From Legionella sainthelensi (GTDB lineage Bacteria > Pseudomonadota > Gammaproteobacteria > Legionellales > Legionellaceae), in contig NZ_LR134388.1 of NCBI RefSeq assembly GCF_900637685.1, forward strand, positions 2,801,501 to 2,865,500: 64,000 nt of DNA. The letters run 5' to 3'. The position numbers and the translations under genes are program-made. The notes beneath the pieces are model-generated. The model saw nothing but the letters and a program-made list of their open reading frames with translations. It did no database searches and was not told the origin of the DNA. Positions 26,379 through 36,099 of this stretch are shown piece after piece (positions within the stretch are counted from its first letter, which is position 1; each line of letters starts with the position of its first letter).

Positions 26379-27793
26379 ATGTCTCGATCACGCGTTGAAA
26401 TATTAAAAGATATTGGGAGTGCTAAGGAATCCACAGAACAAAGACGTGTAGGAAGAGTTTCCAAAAAAACGAAATTAATAGAAGAAAATAATCGAGAAAC
26501 CAAAGAAATATCCAGGGCGGTAATGAGACACCCTGACTCCGAGGTAATACAACAGCTTGAGTTTACTCGTCAAAGAATGGCCGAAGAATTTGGTAAAATG
26601 TCAGATGAAGCACTTACCTGGCTCTTGGGGGGATCATCTGAAATGTCTCGTGGCGGTTTTCAAGACAGCTCAACAAAAACAGCCGCACAAAAATTTAGAG
26701 AATTCTTGGAGGCTGATCCAGGTACCATTCCTCCGCAAAAATTAATCACTGGAATTGAAACAATTGGAACAGCCATGGGCTATAGAGCGATTCATGCCTC
26801 GTGGGTAGAGCCCCCTTTTACAGCCGAAACACCTGACCAGCAACTGATGGATGATAAAATTCAAGAGGTTATGAAAGATAAATTAACTAGGCCTATTGGA
26901 GATATTTACACTGCTCGCGGTAAAGATGATATCGCTAAAGAGCTCCTTAAACCTAACCCATCATACGAAGGCAGCATAATTACTGGTGAGCAAGAAGATG
27001 TATCCTCTGCGAGTGAAAATGAAGAAGAGGATCAATTACCTAGAAAATCATTAGATTCAAGAAAATTTAGAAGTGAAGTCCGCAAAGGATTCCCTTCATG
27101 GATAGGTGCAGCCGTGGACGGTGGAATCGAAATCAGGGGACATACCTCAGGAACTTGTCCATTGACGCTTGCTGCAATTGATGGGCTATGTTCTTCTGGA
27201 AAAGGCTCCGGAAGTACATGGTTGGACGAGAAATCTAATTTTGAGTCACTTGCTGGAGCACTTACAGTCGCCCCTTTCCAACGTGGTGATTATCATAGTA
27301 TTGCGGAAACAGCCGCGGGAGTTAATCACTACTTAATAGAAAGAGCTATAAAAAAAGGAGAGGATATTGAAAATACTCCCCTACAACCATACGATGCCTT
27401 TAAGTATGGAATGTCCATGTTAGTAAAAGCATCTTCAAATGACAAAGCGTTGCAGACTGACAATTTATCAATACGAGAGGCAATTCAGGAACAATCAGAA
27501 GCAGTCATTTCCCGCACTAAGAAAATAGACTCGAAAATGAAAGAATATAATCCTCAAAAACCAGAAGAATTTTATGAGGATCTCCCTAAAAATCACGCTT
27601 CTTTAAGTCTAAATTAATAGAGACCATCAGCCACAAAGAAAAAGATTATGAAGATGGGTATGAAGCTGATGTAGAAAAAACATCACGCTCCTCTCGTTTT
27701 TCAGGTTTTAAAGAAAGAATGAAGCAAAGCAAAGAGCGTCAAGTAGATCTTGATGATGGGTATGAAGCAGATAACGATAGACCTTCTTATTAA
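26379..27793 (+). pseudogene. Hypothetical effector-like protein, single-base frameshift near C-terminus
   Basis: The frame from ATG 26379 (GGAG upstream) stops at 27617 after 412 residues. The next 176 bp in another frame are clearly coding and contain two copies of a unit ending DGYEAD: SKLIETISHKEKDYEDGYEAD and then SGFKERMKQSKERQVDLDDGYEAD (each described in part). The frames join at an A5 run (27588-27592); one extra A gives a 471-residue protein ending NDRPSY. The body is polar with no recognised domain (TSGTCPLTLAAIDGLCSSG near the middle). The acidic repeated tail could be part of a type IV secretion signal, but this is inference. Confidence 0.7.
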
Positions 27794-27820
27794 AGAATGA
27801 GTACACCCTTACTTTAATGG

Positions 27821-27852
27821 CAGTTTGATATAAAGAGTTATATATCAAACTG
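27821..27852. terminator. Bidirectional terminator hairpin
   Basis: A perfect 12-bp inverted repeat, CAGTTTGATATA and its complement, with an 8-base loop lies between the convergent effector-like gene (end 27793) and the CHMI-like gene (end 27874). Its position and symmetry suit termination from both sides. Confidence 0.65.
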
Positions 27853-27873
27853 CTGCTCTCCATTTTGTCTTTA

Positions 27874-28254
27874 TTAAGCTGCACCAATGAAATAACTTTG
27901 ATTTAAACCTCCAAGATTTGCAATTCTAACTCTTGGTATACATAAAAGCCCCTGCTCTTCTACTTCAGGAACAATACTATGCTGAAGAATCTCAAGCAAA
28001 GCTTTTCCTAAATCTGATTTCATGGCAGTTCTCTCTTCGTTTTCCATCCAGTAAAGTTGAAGGAACACTTTTGCTGCCTTGGGGTTGTTAAAACCAATAT
28101 AAGAATAGATTTCTTGAATCACTCCACCCTGAGCAGTATTCACGTCCATATTGGGTACAATTCGCAGAATATTGTGAATCCTCTCGAAAAGACTTTTAAA
28201 ATTAATAAGATTTGCATTTATGTTTTGAGAAATGGTAAGCGTCAACTGAGGCAT
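27874..28254 (-). CDS. 5-carboxymethyl-2-hydroxymuconate isomerase-like tautomerase
   Basis: A 126-residue protein of the CHMI/HpaF group of the tautomerase superfamily. It starts Met-Pro (MPQLTLTISQNI), so after Met removal Pro1 would be the catalytic base, as in the family. Length matches HpaF (about 126). In the known pathway the enzyme isomerises an intermediate of homoprotocatechuate breakdown, but no other hpa gene is nearby, so the substrate here may differ. AGGA lies 8 bases before the ATG. It is a single gene convergent with the effector-like gene. Confidence 0.8.
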   Translation of the reverse strand: MPQLTLTISQNINANLINFKSLFERIHNILRIVPNMDVNTAQGGVIQEIYSYIGFNNPKAAKVFLQLYWMENEERTAMKSDLGKALLEILQHSIVPEVEEQGLLCIPRVRIANLGGLNQSYFIGAA

Positions 28255-28492
28255 GAGTAATTCCTATATTTAATTTATTTGTTATAAATTCAGAATATTA
28301 GCTCTGTTGAACTGGCGGATTGAATTTATATTAACCTTTTTCCAATCAAACAGTTTCTAATAGTTAGGTGGGTACTTACGGCTAGTTTAGCTCTGAACGA
28401 AAGTTACATCCATATATCTTATACCATTTTTATAAATTACCAAAATTAGGGCTTGGGAAAAAAATTAGAACTCCATGTGTTATAACTACCCA

Positions 28493-29893
28493 CTACCCTC
28501 CTAAAGCAAGGTATAATTTAACCGTATCCTGATAACGTTGGGCTTGCGCTCGAACATAACCTAATCGAGCTTGTGCGTAATCGCGTTCAGCATTAAGAAT
28601 TTCTAAAACCCCAACATTTCCTTCATTAAAACTAATCCTAGCCAATTTTAAAGAATTTCTTGCTGTATTCACTGCTTTTTTTTGCAAAATTACTTCTTCT
28701 TCATCATGCAGCAGTGCATATAGTACATCATGTACTTCTCCAAAAGCATTTAAAACAATTTGTTGATAGTTTGCATAAGCGGATTGATAAGCATGTATGG
28801 ATGCCCGGTGTTGTGCGCGCAACGCCCCTCCATTAAAAATTGGGGTAGTTAAATTCCCAATAAGGCTCCAGGCATTAGAAGAGCCATTGAATGGGATAAG
28901 CGCTTCTTGCATAGCCGTAGCTGATATAGTGATGTTAGGGTAAAGTTGTGCCGTGGCAATTCCAACATCTGCGCTTGCAGCATGAAGTATGGATTCCGCA
29001 GCAAGAATATCTGGTCTTTTATGTACTAATTTGGAAGGAATGCTTAATGGCAATTCTTTGGGTAAGGTAATGTCATTTAACCTAAAAGTATCTATTTTAA
29101 AACGTGCGGGAGATATACCCAGCAAAATACCTAACTTACTTTGGACAATTTTTATTCGTTGATATAGAGGGGGTAACAGAGTCTCATCTTTCGTTAATTG
29201 ACTTTGAGCACTTAGAACTTGGGTTTGAGTTGTTGCTCCCAAAGCAAAAGCTTTTCGGACTAATTGCACGTTTTTTTTATCATCAAGAATAATTTCCTGA
29301 GTAGCAGTTAGTTGGGAATTTAATTCAGCTATTTCTAAAAAAGCTTCTGCAATATTACCAGTAATCGTAAGATAGGTAGCATTCAATTCTTGTTGCTGGT
29401 AATCCACTATAGCCTGTTGTTTTTCAATTGTGCGACGAGTCCCCCCAAATACATCTAATATATAATTTACGCTCGGGCCTATTTGATAATAAGTAAATGC
29501 CGGAATAGAGGTATCAATTGGTCCAAATAAAGCAGCACCATATTTTTGGCGACCAGTACCTGCATTCATGTTTCCCTGGGGCCAGAGTTGTCCTTTAGCA
29601 GCTTTTACCATTTCACGTGCTTGGGCCAGGTTTTCTTGCATGACAGTTAAGGAATAATTATGTTTTTGCCCTTGCAGCATCATTTCATTTAATGCTGATG
29701 AATGAAATGATGTCCACCAATTTGCTGACACATGATCTAAGTTAAGATCTCTTTCCCCAAATTGTTTTTTTATTGGTGCAGTATACGTTCTACCAGGTAC
29801 AAAAGTAGGTTTCACGAAATCAGGGCCAACGGTGCATGCAGTCAGTAAATTAATTCCCACCCCAAAAAGTAAACAATACGGATAAAAGTTCAT
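28493..29893 (-). CDS. Outer-membrane efflux lipoprotein (NodT/OprM family)
   Basis: A 466-residue outer-membrane factor of a tripartite exporter. The lipobox LTAC (Cys20) predicts a lipid-anchored N-terminus. The characteristic GPDFVKP follows, then two repeated OEP halves with long helices (LTVMQENLAQAREMVKAAKG and LKLARISFNEGNVGVLEIL) and TPIFNGGALRAQHRAS before the second half. It is the last gene of an HlyD-MFS-OMF operon and starts 3 bp after the MFS gene ends. It should form the TolC-like exit duct for the adjacent EmrAB-type pump. Confidence 0.92.
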   Translation of the reverse strand: MNFYPYCLLFGVGINLLTACTVGPDFVKPTFVPGRTYTAPIKKQFGERDLNLDHVSANWWTSFHSSALNEMMLQGQKHNYSLTVMQENLAQAREMVKAAKGQLWPQGNMNAGTGRQKYGAALFGPIDTSIPAFTYYQIGPSVNYILDVFGGTRRTIEKQQAIVDYQQQELNATYLTITGNIAEAFLEIAELNSQLTATQEIILDDKKNVQLVRKAFALGATTQTQVLSAQSQLTKDETLLPPLYQRIKIVQSKLGILLGISPARFKIDTFRLNDITLPKELPLSIPSKLVHKRPDILAAESILHAASADVGIATAQLYPNITISATAMQEALIPFNGSSNAWSLIGNLTTPIFNGGALRAQHRASIHAYQSAYANYQQIVLNAFGEVHDVLYALLHDEEEVILQKKAVNTARNSLKLARISFNEGNVGVLEILNAERDYAQARLGYVRAQAQRYQDTVKLYLALGG

Positions 29894-29896
29894 AAG

Positions 29897-31435
29897 TTAA
29901 TCCATAGCAATTGAATGTTCTACTTTGTCTTTAGGTTTTTTTATAAGACAAAGCAAAGGAAGAACACCGAGGGTAATTAGCATCATTAATTTAAAATCGT
30001 CAATATAGGCAATCATCGTTGCTTGATTAGTGATCATATAGTTTAAAGAAACCAATCCTGAGGGTGTTGATAGATCAACATGATTCGCAAAATAAGCATT
30101 ATTTGCTGTGATATTGTATGGTGTTATATGAGAAGCAAGGACGCCATGATTAATCTGCGTATTACTTGTCAACAAGCTAGTTACTATTGAGATACCTATG
30201 CTGCTGCCTATATTTCTCATCAAATTAAATAATGAAGTCCCTTCATTACGCAAAGCCCCTCTTAGAGTGGAAAATGTAAGTGTACTCAAAGCAACATATG
30301 CTAAACCGATACCAAACCCCTGTACCACACCAACCCAAATAATTGCCCATGAGTCGATATACAAAGAATAAGAAGTCATTCCCCAAAGAGAAAAAGCAGT
30401 AGTAAGCAAGCCTGCAGCAACCAAAAATCGAGGATCTACCCGATTAATAATTTTTCCTACCAGTATCATAGCAAGCATAGTTCCAACTCCTCGAGGTGCC
30501 GTAACTAGACCTGCAGTGATCACGGGATAATTTAATTGATTCTGAAGCAACGGAGGAATTAAAGCGAGGGTTGCAAAAAGAACGATTCCAATAACAAAAA
30601 TCAGTATATTGCCTGTTACAAAATTACGATCCTTAAATAACTCAAGATTTATAAAGGGCTTCTTATAAGTAATGCTATGAATAAGAAAAAGATAGAACCC
30701 TAGTCCGGAAATAATTGTTTCCAATATAATTTCTGGAGAACTAAACCAATCTTTTAACTCTCCTCGATCAAGCATTAACTGTAAAGCACTGACACCAATG
30801 CTTAATGTGATAAAACCCATAAAATCAAATTGGCTTTTTTGTGTTTTTGTCTCTGATAGGAAAAAATAAAGTCCAGCGAACGAAAAGACGCCAATAGGAA
30901 CATTGATATAAAAAACCCAACGCCAATTATAGTTTTCAGTGAGCCAGCCACCTAATGCAGGGCCTAATATTGGTCCAAGAGTTACCCCTACACCCCACAA
31001 GGCCATTGCTTTACCAAAATTATCTTTCGAATTAATATCAAATAAAATTGATTGTGATAAAGGTACTAATGCTGCCCCAAAGATACCTTGCATGAGCCTA
31101 AAAATAACCATTTCAGGTAAACTTCCTGCTATTCCACATAAAATTGAAGAAAACGTAAATCCAGCTATTGATGTTAAAAAAACCAATTTTCTACCCAAAT
31201 AGCCTGCCAACCATCCTGTCAGTGGGATAGCAATGGCTGCTGCAACAATATATGAAGTGAGAACCCAGGACATTTGGTCTTGGGTTGCAGCAAGTGAGCC
31301 TTGCATGTGTGGCAAAGCTACATTGGCAATAGTAGAGTCAAGTGACTGCATGATGGTAGCGAGCATCACCGAAAAGGTAATTGCCTTATAAGACAGACTT
31401 TCTTTAGGAAGAATTGTTGTAGAAAAATCATTCAT
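29897..31435 (-). CDS. MFS drug transporter, DHA2/EmrB family
   Basis: A 512-residue inner-membrane antiporter with 14 predicted helices. TM1 ends in SLDSTIANVALPHMQGSL, a DHA2 hallmark; the loop 2-3 motif is GWLAGYLGRKLVF; and motif C is in GVGVTLGPILGPALGGWL (TM5). The last segment has LMRNIGSSIGISIVTSLL. This is the EmrB/FarB type that works with a periplasmic adaptor and an outer-membrane factor, both of which flank it. Its start overlaps the adaptor gene by 8 bp. Substrates are probably hydrophobic drugs or fatty acids. Confidence 0.93.
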   Translation of the reverse strand: MNDFSTTILPKESLSYKAITFSVMLATIMQSLDSTIANVALPHMQGSLAATQDQMSWVLTSYIVAAAIAIPLTGWLAGYLGRKLVFLTSIAGFTFSSILCGIAGSLPEMVIFRLMQGIFGAALVPLSQSILFDINSKDNFGKAMALWGVGVTLGPILGPALGGWLTENYNWRWVFYINVPIGVFSFAGLYFFLSETKTQKSQFDFMGFITLSIGVSALQLMLDRGELKDWFSSPEIILETIISGLGFYLFLIHSITYKKPFINLELFKDRNFVTGNILIFVIGIVLFATLALIPPLLQNQLNYPVITAGLVTAPRGVGTMLAMILVGKIINRVDPRFLVAAGLLTTAFSLWGMTSYSLYIDSWAIIWVGVVQGFGIGLAYVALSTLTFSTLRGALRNEGTSLFNLMRNIGSSIGISIVTSLLTSNTQINHGVLASHITPYNITANNAYFANHVDLSTPSGLVSLNYMITNQATMIAYIDDFKLMMLITLGVLPLLCLIKKPKDKVEHSIAMD

Positions 31436-32474
31436 TTGAATTTGCTGAAAAAATTCGACTACGTTGGGTATCCACCGTCACGACAACACTTAAGCCCGAC
31501 TTTAAAAAAGGCATCTTTTCTACATCATTTATAGCGATGCGTATAGGTATTCTTTGCGTAATTTTCACCCAATTTCCCGTGGCATTTTCTGGGGGCAACA
31601 AAGAAAAAGTAGCACCTGTACCTGGACTGGTACTTACGACATAACCTGATATTTTTTTATCACTATACGCATCAATCACAATCACAGCGTTTTGTCCTGG
31701 TTTAATATTGGTTATTTGGGTTTCCTTTAAATTAGCTTCAACCCATATATTTTTATCGGAAATCAAGGCAAACACCGCAGCGCCTGCATGGATATAATCG
31801 CCAGGCTGTATCTGCTCTACTTTTGTGACAATACCATTCATAGGTGCTTTAACTACGGTATATGACAGATTAAGCTTTGCTCGATTAACTTGAGCTTTAG
31901 CTTGTTGAACTAATGGATGTTGGTCCACAGAAATATTCTGATTATTTGCCAAACTAGCCAGTGCATTTGCCATTTGCTGTTGTGCTACGGTCAATTGTTG
32001 TGTCGCATTTTCTAAGGCATTAGTCGCTTTATTTAATTGTCTTTGGGACGAAATACCTGAGACAGCCAATTTCTTTTGACGATTATATTCTTGCTGCATG
32101 TAACTAAATGTTTGTTGTGCTTTTTTTGTATTAGCTTCACGTTGTTTATAAGTTGCTTTGAGCGCTTGTACTTGTAACCGTGTATTGATTAATTCTGCCT
32201 TGGCTTTTTCGAAAGCAATTTGATAAGGCTGATCATCAAGGCTAAATAAAGGAGTTCCTTCTGTTACCTTTTGATTATCATGTACATAAATCTTTACAAT
32301 TTGGCCAGATACATTAGCACTAATAGCTGCTTTGGCAGCCTGGATGTAGGCATTATCAGTAGAAATATAACGACCACCAAACAAATAACACAATAAAATG
32401 ACCAAAAAAAGAATAAATGGGACGCCAACAAGCAAAAACCGCCTATGCTCTTGCATCCAGTTTGTTAACTTCAT
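31428..32474 (-). CDS. HlyD/EmrA-family membrane fusion protein
   Basis: A periplasmic adaptor of about 348 residues. One N-terminal membrane helix (FLLVGVPFILFLVILLCYLF) is followed by the lipoyl half-motif STDNAYIQA, a long coiled-coil hairpin and the second barrel part (VVKAPMNGIVTKV, IQPGDYIHAGA, TGATFSLLPPENATGNW). The last phrase is typical of EmrA. An in-frame GTG at 32504 would add 10 residues; I chose ATG 32474, without a strong ribosome site for either. It is first in the EmrA-EmrB-OMF operon and divergent from a TetR gene with a shared operator-like palindrome. Confidence 0.9.
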   Translation of the reverse strand: MKLTNWMQEHRRFLLVGVPFILFLVILLCYLFGGRYISTDNAYIQAAKAAISANVSGQIVKIYVHDNQKVTEGTPLFSLDDQPYQIAFEKAKAELINTRLQVQALKATYKQREANTKKAQQTFSYMQQEYNRQKKLAVSGISSQRQLNKATNALENATQQLTVAQQQMANALASLANNQNISVDQHPLVQQAKAQVNRAKLNLSYTVVKAPMNGIVTKVEQIQPGDYIHAGAAVFALISDKNIWVEANLKETQITNIKPGQNAVIVIDAYSDKKISGYVVSTSPGTGATFSLLPPENATGNWVKITQRIPIRIAINDVEKMPFLKSGLSVVVTVDTQRSRIFSANSNE

Positions 32475-32518
32475 TTTGAACCACACATCTTTGCAGATAA
32501 GCACATTTGAATATACAA

Positions 32519-32546
32519 TTTGACATAATAAGTAAATATTGTCAAA
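32519..32546. promoter_or_regulatory. Operator-like palindrome between emr operon and tetR
   Basis: TTTGACA-N14-TGTCAAA is a perfect 7-bp-arm inverted repeat between the divergent efflux operon and the TetR gene. Both arms also read as TTGACA-type -35 sequences in opposite directions. It is the natural candidate for the TetR binding site. Confidence 0.55.
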
Positions 32547-32607
32547 CTTTGTTACGGATGTATTTTTTATAAATTGACTTTTTATCTCAATTTAAGATAA
32601 TTAAAAA

Positions 32608-33144
32608 ATGACTCAGGAACTCACCATAAAACATTGCGATAAAAGAAAGGAAATAATTCTTAAGGCCGCCCTTAAATGTTTTTTGCAGTTTGGATACAGT
32701 AAAACATCAATGGAAGACGTGGCTAAAGAAGCTAATTTATCCAGACCGCTCATCTATTTAAAGTTTAAAAATAAAGAAGAACTTTATGTTGAAGTAATTG
32801 AATACTTAACAGAAGGGCGTATTGAAAAAGCCAAGCACGCACTAAAAGCCCATGAATCAAAAAAACAAAAGCTCATAGAGTTTTATGAGATTTTGCTATT
32901 AAAACCTTGGGAACAACTTATGGAAAGACCTATGTCTGCTGATTTGTATTGGGCATATAAAACGCTATTCCAGGAACTTGCTCAAAAACATAAATTGCTT
33001 GCGCTACAATGCATAGAGAACATTTTTGAGAGTAAGGAACTGGCCCTCCTATTTGTCTTAGCGGTTGAGGGTTTAAAATCTGATTTACCAGACACACAAA
33101 CACTAAAAAAACGATTGGATATGCTTATAGAACGTTTTGTATAA
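32608..33144 (+). CDS. TetR/AcrR-family repressor
   Basis: A 178-residue regulator with an N-terminal TetR helix-turn-helix: ILKAALKCFLQFGYSKTSME, then DVAKEANLSRPLIYLKFKNK. The C-terminal part is helical and would form the ligand pocket and dimer. It is divergent from the EmrAB-OMF operon, and a 28-bp palindrome lies between. The usual arrangement is repression of both units until a pump substrate binds. It may also affect the second exporter 1.5 kb downstream, but no similar palindrome was noticed there. Confidence 0.9.
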   Translation: MTQELTIKHCDKRKEIILKAALKCFLQFGYSKTSMEDVAKEANLSRPLIYLKFKNKEELYVEVIEYLTEGRIEKAKHALKAHESKKQKLIEFYEILLLKPWEQLMERPMSADLYWAYKTLFQELAQKHKLLALQCIENIFESKELALLFVLAVEGLKSDLPDTQTLKKRLDMLIERFV

Positions 33145-33433
33145 ATGAACTTTATTTTCTTGTGGTTCATCCATTGATTTGAATACAGCAAATTTTGAGG
33201 TAATTAAAGAGAGCTTGTCTCTTTTAATTGCTTCATAAGCAGCCATTATTTAACTAATAATGCTATGTTAATTAGCCCTCTTGCATTAAAACTTACGCTT
33301 TAAGATCTCGGGTGTGTCGACAATCACACCCTAAGATTGCTAAAAAAGTGATTTCTCTCTAATTACTCTTAATATAGATAACTTTTGAATTCGATACTCA
33401 AAAAAACTCCCTGTTTTCTATTGTATGAATGCC

Positions 33434-33954
33434 TTATTTATGATGAGGCCTAATCTGATTCTCGTCAGCATTATAAACCTCTTTGGCTAAAATTGTATCG
33501 ATTTTAGCTGAAAGTTTTGGTCCTAGTGCGTTTCGATAATCCATATAATTATTCCAACAATAATTCGTTACTTTTTGTAGAATTTGCTTGTAATTGTTGT
33601 TTGATTCAGCTTTATCAACAATTAACTTAATACACCTATAATGGCCTGCAGATGGGTCAGAGCGTTTATCTTGTAATAAAAGATCCACAATATTTGCATG
33701 ACCATTATAACAAGCTTGTTGTAACCCAAAAGAATCAGTAATACTTGGTGCATAAGAATATTCTATAGCTTGGATAGAAGGAGATCCTGGATTTACTCTA
33801 CTGTCATTTAAAAAAGTTCTACGAAATTACTATACCCTAAGCCACAAGCCTCCTGAAAAGCTTCGTTTATCTCATTATCTTCAATATAGTTTTTTGATAA
33901 TCTTTTTTTAACTTCATCAATGTTATTGGAACGCACGTATTCGATCAATTTCAT
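33434..33954 (-). pseudogene. Ankyrin-repeat protein, single-base frameshift
   Basis: A short gene starting at ATG 33954 (AGGA upstream; MKLIEYVRSNNIDEVKKRLS). It stops after 48 codons at 33808-33810 in the middle of an ankyrin-like unit (NEAFQEACGLGYSNFVELF). In the next frame the sequence continues with another unit, SFGLQQACYNGHANIVDLLL, and a helical tail to 33434. The break is at the A6 run 33810-33815 (plus strand); one extra base gives a continuous 173-residue protein. Ankyrin proteins are frequent among Legionella secreted effectors. There is no signal peptide. It could be a sequencing error or a true pseudogene. Confidence 0.75.
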
Positions 33955-34140
33955 AAAATTTCCTTTTGTATAGAAATAAGCGGCGATTATAACATATTTA
34001 GACTAATTTGTAATTAGTATGGGTAAATTTTCGCCTATTTCGATTAAGAATAGCATACAAATCACTGTCTATTTTAACCAATGACTCTAATATGAAATTT
34101 TTTTACTCTGAATCAAGGGCGCGCTGTAAAAAAGTTGCCG

Positions 34141-34467
34141 TTAATCTACTATAATTGAACAGTTATCTCCCAAAACTACCAAGGTTACTGTACTGTCTTT
34201 TGTTAAAGTTTTAGAGCCACAAATAATATCATCCCCAAAAGGCGTGTGCTTTCTAAGGCCAAATACATATTCTTTATTGGAAGGTCCTCTACCTGAATAA
34301 GATTTCCCTGCTGTGCCGCTTTTTTTCCCTTCCACGACAAATCCCAATGCTGCCGCCGTTTTTTCATTTGTTTTCACATGAACACGAATAGTATCATTGG
34401 CAAAAATATCAGTTGAAGAAAAAAAAGTGGGGAGACAGCTTAATATTACTAGCAAACTCCGTTTCAT
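34141..34467 (-). CDS. Small exported protein of unknown function
   Basis: A 108-residue protein with a clear signal peptide (MKRSLLVILSCLPTFFSSTD, cleavage after IFA). The mature part of about 85 residues is beta-rich with two cysteines (IICGS and LGDNCSI) that could form a disulphide. AAGGAGAG lies just before ATG 34467; the frame extends further upstream but without a ribosome site. No family is recognised. It is divergent from the second exporter operon, with starts 172 bp apart. Confidence 0.72.
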   Translation of the reverse strand: MKRSLLVILSCLPTFFSSTDIFANDTIRVHVKTNEKTAAALGFVVEGKKSGTAGKSYSGRGPSNKEYVFGLRKHTPFGDDIICGSKTLTKDSTVTLVVLGDNCSIIVD

Positions 34468-34638
34468 AATACTCTCCTTGTAATTATGATATTTACTATA
34501 GCTTATTTTTTGCGGTGTACCTATTAAATACACCCCTAAATGGGCAAAAACTCCTATGAAAATCAAGTGCTAATGGTTACTATATAAGTAATTTTATGAT
34601 GATAAAATGGAAATTAAGTTATTGTTAAAGGATCTATT

Positions 34639-36099
34639 ATGTGGCTAACCAGAGGAATTGCTTGCTTTAGCTTATATGCATTAGCATCCTGTACTATCTC
34701 TCTGCCTCAACAAAGCCAAGTTAAAAATATAAAAGCTGTTCCAAGCATGGAACATAGTATTAAAAAAAGCCTGCAAAAAAAGAATATTTTTTCTCAAGGA
34801 AAATGGCCAAACAAACAATGGTGGTTGTCTTATAATTCTCCTGAACTTAATCTCCTAGTCACAGAAGCCTTAGGGTATAATCCATCAATTCAAGAAGTTA
34901 AAAAGCGCATTGAAGTAGCGAAACAGCAAGCGATTGTTACACGTTCGGTGCTCTTTCCGTTAGTTTTTTTTAACGCAGATGAGAACAGACAATATATCAG
35001 TCACAACGGTTTATATCGTGCATTCAATCCCTCATTTCCTTTAAATGCTAACCTTTTAGATCTTTCACTTTCATTTAATTATGAAGTTGATTTTTGGGGG
35101 CAAAACCGTAATCTCTTTCGTGCTGCTCTAGGAGAGGCAAAAGCGCAAGAAGCAGAAGCTGCTGAAGTAGAATTGATTACAAGTACCGCAACGGCACAGG
35201 CCTATTTTGCTTATAAAACAAATCTGATAAGAAAAGAATTATATGTACAATTAATTAACGTGCGACAAAAAATTGCAACATTACAAAACTTGTTAGTACA
35301 AAAAGGTCTTTCTTCAAAATTACCTGCGTTAGAAACATCAGAAAAATTACTTGAAGCAAAAAAATTACTTTCCAGTATTACTGATGAACTTACTGCAAAC
35401 AAACACTTAATTAATACATTAACTGGGCGTGGAGCTGACAGTCCTTTGTCAATCAATTCCTCGCTTCCAAGAGTACCTAAGTCATTGAATATTCCAAAAA
35501 TCCTGCCATTAGATTTCTTAGCTCGGAGACCAGATCTTATGGCGCAAATTTGGCGCGCTAAAGCTTTAGCTTATAAAACAGGAGCAGCAATGGCCGAATA
35601 TTATCCCAATATAAATCTTGTTGGCCTTCTCGGTCTAGAAAGCACAGGTTGGAAAAAACTTTTTGATATCTCGAGCGGCACAGCAGCATTTAGGCCTGCA
35701 TTAAGTTTGCCCATTTTCACTGCAGGAGCGATACGAGCAAATATCAAAGCATCTAAAGCACAATTCGACGCAGCTATTGATGCATATAACAATTTGCTCC
35801 TATACAGTACCCAAGAAGTTCTGGATGTCTTAGCATTTGCGGAGGACATTTATCAACAAAAAGCAGAACAAGAACACGTAGTTGAATTGGCAAAACAGCG
35901 TTATGAACTTAGCTATTTACGTCAGAAAAAAGGATTAGATAGTCTCTTTGAGCTTTATTTTTTTCAAGAAGAGGTCATTCAAAAAAAGATTGTAGATGTT
36001 ACTTTATTGTATAACCAATACTTAGCCTCAATAAAATTGACCAAAGCCCTAGGAGGCGGTTACTACCAAAATACAATACCGTTGGTGAAAAATTCATGA
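34639..36099 (+). CDS. Outer-membrane efflux lipoprotein (second system)
   Basis: A 486-residue NodT-family outer-membrane factor. The lipobox LASC (Cys18) marks a lipoprotein. Two OEP repeats are visible, with LVTEALGYNPSIQEVKKRIE in the first and RRPDLMAQIWRAKALAYKTG near residue 295, then ALSLPIFTAGAIRANIKASK. It is the first gene of a second, oppositely ordered OMF-HlyD-MFS operon and overlaps the HlyD gene by 4 bp (ATGA). Compared with the system at 28-32 kb, gene order is reversed and similarity looks moderate, so the two are probably old paralogues and not a recent duplication. Confidence 0.9.
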   Translation: MWLTRGIACFSLYALASCTISLPQQSQVKNIKAVPSMEHSIKKSLQKKNIFSQGKWPNKQWWLSYNSPELNLLVTEALGYNPSIQEVKKRIEVAKQQAIVTRSVLFPLVFFNADENRQYISHNGLYRAFNPSFPLNANLLDLSLSFNYEVDFWGQNRNLFRAALGEAKAQEAEAAEVELITSTATAQAYFAYKTNLIRKELYVQLINVRQKIATLQNLLVQKGLSSKLPALETSEKLLEAKKLLSSITDELTANKHLINTLTGRGADSPLSINSSLPRVPKSLNIPKILPLDFLARRPDLMAQIWRAKALAYKTGAAMAEYYPNINLVGLLGLESTGWKKLFDISSGTAAFRPALSLPIFTAGAIRANIKASKAQFDAAIDAYNNLLLYSTQEVLDVLAFAEDIYQQKAEQEHVVELAKQRYELSYLRQKKGLDSLFELYFFQEEVIQKKIVDVTLLYNQYLASIKLTKALGGGYYQNTIPLVKNS

